NCBI GenBank assembly: GCA_000467715.1
Contig: AJFK01000977.1
Span: 1-64,000, forward strand
From: Hysterium pulicare CBS 123377
Lineage: Eukaryota; Ascomycota; Dothideomycetes; Hysteriales; Hysteriaceae
Direction of reading: 5' to 3'
DNA: 64,000 nucleotides
Shown here: piece by piece, positions 1 to 9,192 of the stretch
Layout: each line of letters begins with the position of its first letter
Numbering within the stretch: position 1 is the first letter of the stretch
Position numbers and translations under genes: made by a program
The notes under the pieces: model-generated
What the model was told of the DNA's origin: nothing
The model's database searches: none
Seen by the model: the letters and a program-made list of their open reading frames with translations, nothing else

Positions 1-743
1 ATTGCTTTTGATGTCGGATTTTTCTCACGGGTGGAATGTCGAGATGATGACGGGGTCATTGGAAACCGCGGATCGGAATCTAAGGGCGTCGATATATCTC
101 TGGGTAGAGACCGTCTGTTTCCAGGATCTGGAGTAGGACGGCCAATTGACGGAGAGGGGGATACGTGGATGGTATCGTGGATGATAGTTCCGCCGGGTGC
201 AAGGGTTTGATCCTGCGGTTTCTTCTGCTTTTTAGCCCGCGCGAGAGCCTTGCTGAAGACCCAAGCTCGAAGATAACTCTTCAACCTGTAACGTATTAGT
301 AAATTCCATTTCAATCCCTTGGTAACCTACACTTCAACGTCTTCCGGATAAAAAAGATCCCTAGTATAGAAAGAAGGCTTGTCAGTCTGTGCATTCAGCA
401 AGTGAGATCTATCAGGAATGTTTCGACCCCATAAATCGTTGCCGTAGGTCTGCAGAACTGCGTCAAGGGCCTCACTAAGATCCACCAGTATCCTGTTGGT
501 GGATGTTTGCGAGGCCTGCGCAAGGCGGGAAAATTGAGGATGATCAATCGGCAGCCGATGTGCCATGTCTCCAATTTCTTCATACAAAGAGGTGGCCGCC
601 AGATTCCGGAATGTGAGCGGGCCGTTCGGACTGGACGTTTTCAAGCCAAGGCCTTCGATCAAGTCTCGAGCTCTTCCATTGCCCTTGTAGTGTTGCTGCA
701 GCAAACTTTCGCGTTTGGCAGACTCCTCACTGGGTTCTTTCAT
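1..743 (-). CDS. Orphan family member OF1, 3' end outside window
   Basis: Unrecognised protein, the first of six related genes here. Exon 1 is 743-331 and exon 2 runs from 285 past base 1. The 45-nt intron has donor GTAGGT, a CTAAT branch point and an ACAG acceptor. Residues 1-138 carry the family N-module: LIEGLGL near residue 30, LQTYGNDLW, PDRSHLL and the terminal DLFYPEDVE. After the intron comes the family helix (LKSYLRAWVF), then a Lys-rich and Ser/Pro-rich linker that continues off the window, so the C-module cannot be seen. The ATG at 743 is the first in-frame ATG; upstream the frame has only non-ATG codons. Function unknown. The lack of a signal peptide and the basic linker suggest an intracellular, possibly nuclear, protein (inference). 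Confidence 0.72.
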
Positions 744-2094
744 AACAAGAGGACGAAGAAGTACTGACTCAATGACTCTGACAGGAAACAGCAGCAAGTT
801 TGGAGACCCTATCCGGATATACCGAATGAGGAAGCGTCTTGATGCTGACGGTCTAGAGTGAGCGACCCGAAACTGGCAGAACGCGGAGCTCAGGCGTGAC
901 TTACCTTGTAGCACGGACGCCGCTAAACAAAATGTCAACAGAGATTGAATGTCAGAGAAGACAGCACGAACTGAGGTCACTGCAGACGAAATGATAGAGT
1001 AGGAAGAGAGTGGAGGAAGTTCTTTTGATTTTAGAAAGCTTCTGGTGACTCTCTGGGTAGAAGGACGAGAGGTGTGGGAGAAGCAAAAGGGTCGAACAAG
1101 GGTCAGAACGCCACTAGTGGACCGTCAATTTCGACTAGTCATGATGTGTGCCTTCGTATGCGAGAAGCCGACATTGATGCACGAGCTCAAACTGGCGGCA
1201 GAAAGTGGTGCAAGTGGTGCAAACGGGGCGATGTGATTGTTGCTGAAGGGACGAAGAGAAGAGGTCGGGCCTGAGGGGAAGATGGCAGGTCAAGCGAGCA
1301 CTAGCGCGGGTGTGCGTCGTACCGGGGCTGCGGCAAGTCTCAATCCTTCCAGCCAGCTACTTCGATGCACCGCGATAACTTCAGACATGCAGGTGATGGG
1401 TCCCAGTCTGCAATCTGCCATCATCCCCTTAGTGGCGCTTTTTGACTTGCTTTGTTGGTTTTCTTGGCCAAGCATGTAAAACAAATAGTTTGTGGAACAT
1501 TGCAATCTTGTCAGCCGATACTTGTGACACCCAAACCTTGCAACTCCAGCTCCAAGAGATCTGCACAAAGGACTCAGATATCTGCTCTTTCTGAGCCCCC
1601 TTTATTTTTTCCGATTCGTCCTGCTCCAACACGGGCCCAGACTGGATGCAAGCCCCCGCTGAGGGACGCTGCCCAGTCTGCCCTGGATCTATCACATTTT
1701 ACACACAAACGCCTTCCCTATAATCCAACGGGCGAGATGCATTTCGTGGCGTTTGGTCGCCGTCCAGAGTGGAGATCTCGCGGCAGTCTTCCCTATTGGA
1801 TTGGATAGCTTGATTCACAAGTTTCTGGACAGTGTGTATTTTTCCAATGATTTCATACCTAGGATTGCACTTAGGTAAGGTACTTACTGTAATGTTAGAT
1901 ACACGCTTAGTAAGCCCGAATTCAGATCATCTTTCATGCGAATTAAGCTACACTATATAACTTGATATTTCGCATATAAGTACATGAATTTATGATGGTG
2001 TGAAGCAAGTCATTGGTATTAGAGACTTCAAATCAATTGTATACCGAACCCCGAATAGCCTCGCACAACCCAATCTAGCCTCCCAGACTCCTTG
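744..2094. other. Gene-free interval OF1 / AT-hook gene
   Basis: About 1.35 kb. It is the upstream region of OF1 and the downstream region of the AT-hook gene. Only short uninformative reading frames are present; I recognise no conserved protein or RNA. An AT-rich stretch around 1840-2000 holds several TTAGGTAAGG/TACTTA-like words. Confidence 0.6.
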
Positions 2095-3533
2095 TCATGG
2101 CATTGGCAGAAGCTGGATCTCAAGACCTCCTCTGGGTGTTTGTCTCATCAATTCTTGCGCAATTTTTCCAACAAGTCGCTCGAAAGCAGCATCGTTACCC
2201 GATTTCAGGCAGACGGCTTTTTTGGTGCCATCAGAGAGTTGGTACGAGGCCCTCCAAGCCGTACTCGGCCCATGGTACTGCTTTGCAGCTAGAGCATCTT
2301 CGATGAGCAAATTGAAAAGGACGTCTACAGAAGAATTGAAATCCTTGAGAGAGTGCACATATTCCACGGTCTCACCATCCTCATCGACCGACCATACGAA
2401 ATGAACCCTCTTGGCCTGTTCCTCAGTCAATTCTTCTGCGGCTTCCGCATAGTGTGACGGGGTGGAAGGAGCAGTGTTGAAAGTCGCCATGGTCGATGGT
2501 GTATTTGATGCCTTCTGACGTTTGGCTGCGGATTCAGTACCATTTGAAAGGCCGATCTCCGTTGGCCTATTGGCGCTATTTTGTGCGGGTGCCTCTGTTG
2601 AATTCATAGCAGGAGTTATCGGTGGTGGGCCCATCGCAGTGGTTTCCGTAGCTGTGCTACTAGAGAGCCGGGGGCGTCCTCGACGTCGTTTCTTGGGAAC
2701 AAGCTGCTCTGCGGTGTGCAGCGGAGAGACGTCGAAATCGTCGCCTGAGGCACGGTGCATTGCTCGAGTTTGACGGCGTTCGGAGCCGTCGTTCGGGCTT
2801 TCTTGTTCAGCATTCTCGCTCAGTCGCTGCCGTTTAGCTTTTGTGTTCGATGCGGCCCCTTGCAAAACCTCATTTTGGGTTTGTGGCTCATTCTCGGATT
2901 CGGGTACGCCAATTGGTGTTTCCGGGTCTCGTTGTTCGATGGATCCGGATTCTATCAGCGCTTCCCGTATCGTATCAAGCGTATTGTTGGTGTTACTGGC
3001 GTTTCTAGGTGTAAGAATGATAAAGGTATTCTTGTAGGCTTCCTTGGGTCCGTTTAGTTCCCACGGGCGGTGACTGGCGAGCTTTGAACGGTTGAGGCTC
3101 TCAGGAATTAAAATACAAAAAGCTTGACCAGGCTCGCCCTGAAGTGGAAGTATGGTGATTTTCTAAACAATAATTAATTCGTCTTCGGTTAGGGCTTTCT
3201 TGGACAAGTGCTCACTCTCTTTGTACCGAACCGCAATTCTTGTAGAGTGAGAAGCCGGATCTCACCCGTCTGCTCGCAGCAAGCTCGACATGCACCATAT
3301 CGTTCTTCACCAGGTACACCTTGGATCGATTCTGGGTACGGCGAGTCAAAATGCTTGAGGTTGCGTAGCAATTGGTTGAACGACGGCAAACCCTTATAGC
3401 TTGTGTCGCGTTCTTCTGGAGATAGATATCCAACCCAGACACCTGCTGCATGGAGTCGTTTCGCAGCCCTCCAATGCGGACTCTTGCCTTTCCGATCACC
3501 AAAGCATTCACACGTGGCAGATTGGGGAGCCAT
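2095..3533 (-). CDS. AT-hook protein with Cys-rich N-terminus, uncharacterised
   Basis: Two exons, 3533-3216 and 3162-2095, joined by a 53-nt phase-0 intron (donor GTGAGC, acceptor GTTTAG); 461 residues. The ATG lies in a good context (CCACCATGG). Residues 1-106 contain two Cys clusters (CECFG and CRACCE). The middle is disordered and basic, with an AT-hook (KKRRRGRPRL, core near residues 267-271), which in known proteins binds the minor groove of AT-rich DNA. The last 100 or so residues form a folded-looking domain (VEYVHS, AWRASYQLSDG, AAFERLVGKI) that resembles the C-terminus of the neighbouring gene OF2. A nuclear, DNA-associated role is inferred from the AT-hook only. It is transcribed divergently from OF2. 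Confidence 0.7.
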
Positions 3534-4791
3534 GGTGGGGTATAGTGAACTTGGTTGATGATCAGTGACGAGAAGCACCAGTTAGAACTATCCAGTCAAA
3601 AACATTTCGTTAGCTTTGCTTCAATTTAGTAGAATAACCACGGTGATAAAATGAGATTCATGGTCATGTTTGTTCAACCAAAAATTGAGTACCGCTTTTA
3701 TGCTGGCAAAGTTTCAATGAGAAAGGAGAAAACCCACCAAATGCATCTGAGATGCCCTGACAGAGATTGTATCAGATTAGGTTAATAGGCGCTGAGGCCA
3801 GCTGCTGTGAAATTTGCGCGCAGGGTCCACAGGTCAAGGGATACGGCGCAGCAAGCAAAGTCGATCGATGAAGTGAGGCAAACAAGACCTAGTGGCGGAT
3901 CGGAGAGGTGGACATCCCCATGAGAGAACTGTAAAGAGTTAGTGCTACATTACGCGGTAATATTAGACGAACTGCTGACCTCTCGTGTTGAAGGGCGGAG
4001 GATATAGCAGTGGAGGTGCGAGGGTGGTTGATTGACCGTTGTGTCGCTAAGGTGAGACCCAGCCGTGCCAGCCTCGCGAGATTTGCAGAGTGGCTGGGAG
4101 AGATGCCACCAACAATCAGTGATGGAGAATGGAGCCCAAAGGCTGCATTTATCAGTTTTTGGTGGATAGTCGTCAACAATAGCCAGCGTCCACAGATAAA
4201 TGGAACGGTGGTGTGCTGACGGTTGATGGCAGTAAGTGGACAAGCAGCCAGTGGTTAGGGCAGAGCCGGCGTGAAATTTAATGGGGCCGGGCTAATCGTG
4301 CTGATGCCTGTCCTGCCTCGCATCGTTGCAACCCTATTGTTCGTCTTATTCACCTATTATCTTTACTCGTCACAATAGCATGCAATACATTGCGCTCGAA
4401 GCCCTAGCAATAGACCTATTGTATTAGGGCAATCTGCCTAGTTTCTGATGCCCTCTACTCTTGTTTCGTCCCTGCGCAGTCCTCATCAATACACTTGCCT
4501 CGAACCTCATTGTTTTCTCACTGAACGATCAATTCTCATCTGGGTCCTTCTCCTTTGCGCTGCAGCCGCACTCCCCTGCATTTCTTCTTGACTCCGAAAT
4601 CTAACGACTTGAATCAGCAAACGCTGGTTCTTACCGACCTTCTCCACCTAGACCACTTCAATCTTGTTGGCTACTTTGCTATATGCTACATCAAATTTGG
4701 GTTGAGGTTTACTGCATTGCCCTTGTTTACCCTCCACGACACTTTTATCAGATTACTTCTTTTCCTGTTTCCTACACTCAAATCAGCAATC
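3534..4791. promoter_or_regulatory. Shared 5' region between AT-hook gene and OF2
   Basis: This 1.26 kb interval separates two divergent genes whose products share a C-terminal domain, so it must contain both promoters. No clear TATA box or operator was singled out. The stretch 4440-4790 before OF2 is pyrimidine-rich on the plus strand, as is common just upstream of fungal start codons. Confidence 0.4.
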
Positions 4792-5929
4792 ATGCCTCAT
4801 CGCGGCCCCATTGATTTTGTTGAAGCTCTGGGTCTTGCAACATTCGGCCCAGAGCGCGAGGATCCCCGCTATGTACTCAGGAAACCAAAGTTCAATTTCC
4901 AGCCAGTCATTGATCTCTACAAGAAAGAAATCCCGGCTCTATTTGCTACTCTCGAACTTGACAATGGGAAGAAACACAGACGCAGCGATCCAGACTTATT
5001 TGACAAGGAGCTTGACACGCTTCTTGAAGAATTCGGCCCAGAGATTTGGCCCGACGACGGCGATCGCTCGCATCTCAGGGAGCCAGATCCGGAGAGCAGG
5101 TATCCTGCAGATCTCTATTATCCAGATGATAAAGAGATGTGAGACTCTTTCATCCGACAGACGTCTCATCCAACCACATCGCTAATAAAGCCGCAGAATC
5201 AAGACCCATCTTCGCCAACTTATTCTTCACAAGAAAGCTAGGGCAGGCGTAAACCTGCACACGCTTCTCGAGAAAAAAGGCGAGAGCCATCCTCTCAGCA
5301 AAGATGTCAAGTCCAAGAAGACAATATCTCGTAATACGGACGGACGACTGAAGCCGATCACAAAGTTTCGACGTTCTCGACCTCGGAAACGAAACCTCAG
5401 CGATTTCCTTGATGAGGATGATACCCCCGACGTTGGCAGCGACAGCGATAGTGCCAGCAACAGTTCCAGCGACACTGCTCCCGAAAACTCACCCACCAGA
5501 CAACGGGGCTCAAAACGTCGGCGCATCTCCAACGGCAAAGCCAAGGCCCAGGCGAATGATCGCGCCAATGGCACAATCGGCACCCGTTTTGAAAAGACGC
5601 GACTCCGTCTATTTGACAACACCTCACGATCCCCACGGAAAGCCCACTCTCGGAAAACCACTAGCGAACAAGGGATCGTCTTAACTCACTGCCCGACCGT
5701 CGATGCTTTCTTCGCGAAAGTCTGCGAGCAAATTCAATCGGATGCTAGCTGGATCAACATCTATCTTCCAGAGGACATGAGTCCAGAGGCGAACATCTAT
5801 ATCGAGCGAGGCGCTCAGGGCTCGCGGGTTAAGTTCCAGCAACTTGTTGATGTCATTAACGCTTCGCCGAGCTTTCCCGACTCCGCTGGGCGTATCTTAG
5901 AAGCAAAGGTCGGGCTTGACCTCATCTGA
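4792..5929 (+). CDS. Orphan family member OF2 with a swapped C-terminal domain
   Basis: Exons 4792-5138 and 5197-5929 (donor GTGAGA, branch CTAAT, acceptor CCGCAG; phase 2); 359 residues. Residues 1-116 are the family N-module: FVEALGL, LLEEFGPEIW, DRSHL and DLYYPDDKE at the splice. Exon 2 opens with the family helix (IIKTHLRQLIL). The linker is basic and Ser/Asp-rich, with an NLS-like GSKRRRIS. The last 90 or so residues (VLTHC, FFAKVCEQIQSDASW, KFQQLVDVI) do not match the YNxxLxxW module of its paralogues but resemble the C-terminus of the divergent AT-hook gene, including the SW/AW and F-x-x-LV-x-x-I positions. The similarity is weak and was judged by eye. Function unknown. Confidence 0.75.
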
Positions 5930-7227
5930 ATCATCCACGTTGTACGCAACATCACTGCCATCGGAACGAGTTATCTTAGGGTTGGCTTTGTGCTCGCACG
6001 ACTGTGCTGGCTCGCCGCATTTGTGTAATGCCATACAGCATCCTCTCCCAAATTTCTATCTCCTCTTATCTCGATACATCTTGTTTGGCGGGCCTCATAC
6101 GCACAACGCCACAACCGCTATTTTGTCCAAACAGTCGTGCGATTTGGGTTCTAGGCATGCAAGCAGAAGGCCTCTCACTAATACCAGGATTTTGTCTTCT
6201 TCTCTTACAACGTTTGTTGAGTGAGGATCTGTGCAAATTGCACAAAATTTTACATCTCTGTCATTGTCCGCTTTTGGGGTTAAAGCTTATGGTGTCGGGG
6301 TTCGAAGCAGGGGGCGGTAGCACTGAATTCCGATATCGAATGCGTCATGTATTTTAAACCTGATCGGATAGTGAGAATATTTACTTGAACACTCAACGAG
6401 TTAGACCATCTGCGCTCCGAGCATGCATGTCCCAAGAACCAAGATGTTACCAACAATTCCGCTAAACATACCCGATAATTCTTCAGAACACCTACGACAA
6501 TGATACCCAAAGTTACTCCACCCCTCCACGACTCCGTTAATTTTATACTTTAGAACATCCTACTAGTTCTGCCCAATCCGGTATCCAATTCCCCAACGGC
6601 CTCTCCTAAGCCACAAAACGTACGCACAACTGTCGAACTGGGTTTTGTCGGAGCGACTTGGCCTCCTCTTAACAGTACAATAGAAGAAGAATCCAGAATG
6701 TACTCTAGCACAAGTTATTGATATACACACTGTTCACTGACTACTTCTTCAAGCTGTCGGCACGGTGAATCAGTGAACAAACAGCTGCCTTCCTCGACTA
6801 AATAGCAAGCTAGATGATAGCAAACTGTGAGACCCAAGCTAATCTGCCCTTCTAAGTAGAGGTCAGGGTAGCCAACTCCATAGGAATGTACATAGAATAG
6901 TTGAGTCCTTCGATACGGCCGTCTAGGTAGGCGGTAGAATTGAGTGTATGTTTTTCTAGCACAAGTTGGGCATGACATGCCATTACTGCGCCAGGCTTGG
7001 CCGAGGGTGTGGAGGGCTGTGCCTGAAGCCACAATTTGTGGACCGTGCAGAGCACCAACAGAGGCGCAATAAAAGGGCGGAGGACGATTGACTCATGAGC
7101 AGCAGATCAGAAAGTCTTCCATGGATATATAAAACGCCAATAATAATGTAGCAGATAGAATTTCCCTCAGACAAGAAACCGCAAACAAAAACTTCATGCC
7201 TACGCCAATTTACCTCACATTTCAACA
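5930..7227. other. Gene-free interval OF2 / DUF4291
   Basis: About 1.3 kb of moderately AT-rich DNA with only short, non-conserved reading frames on both strands. The last 110 bases contain the likely core promoter of the DUF4291 gene. Nothing else is recognised. Confidence 0.55.
7125..7135 (+). promoter_or_regulatory. TATA-like box before DUF4291 gene
   Basis: GATATATAAAA lies about 95 bases upstream of the ATG at 7228, a typical fungal distance. Assigned by sequence and position only. Confidence 0.4.
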
Positions 7228-7866
7228 ATGCCATCTCAAACCCCCCACCGCGAAATCCGCGCCTCTTTCGATTCCCAAACTATAACTCTCTACCAAGCCT
7301 ATTCACCCGCTATCGCCATCCCCGCCGTAGAAAAGCAGAAACTCAATGCATCGCCATCGTTTGGCGTCACGCGCATGACATGGGTGAAGCCCAGCTGGAA
7401 TTGGATGATGTATCGATCGGGCTATTCATTCAAAGATGAACGACAAACGAGGATCTTGGCGATTAAGATGACGCATGAAAGTTTTTTGGGGCTGTTGAAG
7501 AAGGCGGTTTTGACTTATGAGGATGAGTCGAGTAAGATTAAAGAAGAAAAGGCCGAAAAAAGGACGAAATCATTTGATGTTAAAGTGCAATGGGATCCCG
7601 AGCGTACTGTCAGGTTGGAGAAGCTACCGTATCGGAGTATTCAGATTGGGATTCCGGGGACGCTGGTGTCGGAGTGGGTTGAGGATTGGATTGTGAGCAT
7701 TGAAGATGTTACTCAACAGGCTAGGGAGTTGAAGAAGGTATTGGATGAGGATGGGGAGGTTGGTGTGGAAGAGTTGTTGAAAAGAGGACTTGTTCCTGAG
7801 GAGAGGGTTTATGAGATTCCTGATGACCTGAAAAGCTTACTTGGTATGAAGATGGATAATAGTTGA
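7228..7866 (+). CDS. DUF4291 family protein
   Basis: Single exon, 212 residues. The N-terminal two thirds carry the hallmarks of DUF4291: REIRASFDSQTITLYQAY at residues 9-26, an IA-AVEKQ segment, then TRMTWVKPSWNWMMYRSGYS near residues 48-68, followed by a conserved helix (ILAIKMTHESF). These match the family from bacteria and fungi, which is usually about 190-230 residues long. The biochemical role of the family is not established. The C-terminus ends in a charged helical segment (ARELKKVLDED). No signal peptide or membrane segment is present, so it is probably cytosolic. The ATG follows a pyrimidine/A-rich leader and the preceding TATA-like box. Confidence 0.85.
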   Translation: MPSQTPHREIRASFDSQTITLYQAYSPAIAIPAVEKQKLNASPSFGVTRMTWVKPSWNWMMYRSGYSFKDERQTRILAIKMTHESFLGLLKKAVLTYEDESSKIKEEKAEKRTKSFDVKVQWDPERTVRLEKLPYRSIQIGIPGTLVSEWVEDWIVSIEDVTQQARELKKVLDEDGEVGVEELLKRGLVPEERVYEIPDDLKSLLGMKMDNS

Positions 7867-9192
7867 GATTAGGGGGCGGGATACTTGTATATATGTCCAT
7901 GTACGCTCTTCATAAAAACTTTGCAAACAACAAGAGGCTACCACTCTACCAACATTTCTGCTGCAAAATACCTTAACCGTCTTTGCGTGCGCTGGCTGAA
8001 TTCTTAATGATAGGTATGGTTCCTTAGAAGTACCTAGGTACCTAGGTAAATGCATTTCACAAAATCACATGACCCTTTCACGTGATGACGCGTAGCGCCG
8101 TGCTGTACATTGGAGCGATATAACAGCCTTCCATCGGCCTTTTCATCTTTCTTTCTTCTGCTGTCTGGATTTTTGATTTGGAAAAGGCGCGCATTGACTT
8201 TCTTCTTATTGACCCTCCAGCTTTCAGCCCCAGTTTGCCAAGGCCTAACTTTCAGCATCCCACGTATCTCCCCACAACAAACAATATGAAAGAGTTTGCT
8301 CACTCAGTATAGGATCTTGAAGAGTGTTTCTCACTGCCTCTATAGCCTTTACCAGCGCAACAAATGGTGTTGCAGAGCACATATCTCGTTTATTGTTTGT
8401 GCACGGACTGCCCCTTTGAGTATAGAAGATCTCGAAGCGGCATGGAGTAGCGAAAAACAACGCGAAAGCGCACGCCAACCGCCGCCAGCTGCAAATCGTA
8501 TTTTTAGCCCCCCGATCGAGAAGCTGAAGAAGAGGCCGGCCACTCACTTCCGAAATGTGGCATTCAAAGAGGGGGGCTTCCTCTTCGCGCCTCTTCTCTC
8601 TTCGCAAAACTCTTCGTCCTCGTCGCTCCTTGAAGCTGCTGTTCGCAAGCTGTCCCGCAAGTGTCATCAACCGTTCCCCTGGGCACCAACGGACCTGGCG
8701 CTCGGGAGACTCTCTACTGAATATTACCCGTGGTTCGAGTCAGCTGCGGCTACTTTTTGTCTGCGCGCCGAATCATCTCAAGGCTCTCACGCGTTTTGGA
8801 GGCTCCCGCACCCATCCCGCATTCCTGCAAAAATACGACTTCAGGCACCCTGCGTTTCGCAATGAGTTGTTTTGTATAATCTTTTTTTGTCGTAATTTGA
8901 CGTCCATTCGCTTTCTTACGCCGCTTTATGTAAGTTAAGCCTGCGCCCTGTTGAGGCTGAAAACCGCTAATTCTAAGGCTTGTAAGGCAGAATCTTCCCC
9001 AATTTATTCAGACGCCTAGGCTTCTGTGGATGATAGCTACTTGACGACTCGCATTCTGAGATTTCCGAGGACACTTTTGGTGTATATATACGTTGGAGCA
9101 TACTACTTTTCGGCATATAATCTAGGGATCGAGGACCAGATCATCTCAGAGTTCTGCGCAAGCCCGCCGACTCTGTACTTGGGGCCACACCT
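7867..9192. other. Gene-free interval DUF4291 / DUF3433
   Basis: About 1.3 kb without a recognisable gene. It contains the CCTAGGTA double palindrome at 8031-8048 and a C/T-rich stretch around 8460-8700. TGTATATATA at 9081-9090 is a possible TATA element about 105 bases before the DUF3433 ATG. Confidence 0.55.
8031..8048. repeat. Perfect 18-nt palindrome of CCTAGGTA units
   Basis: TACCTAGGTACCTAGGTA is its own reverse complement and consists of two overlapping TACCTAGGTA units. The same 10-mer recurs at 44261-44270, and related words occur near 13116 and 1880. It lies in gene-free DNA. Confidence 0.7.

Noticed and set aside
8296-8865. 189-codon plus-strand frame upstream of the DUF3433 gene
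   Set aside because: Does not start at an ATG in good context, shows no domain, and overlaps the probable promoter; opposite-strand frames there are equally long.
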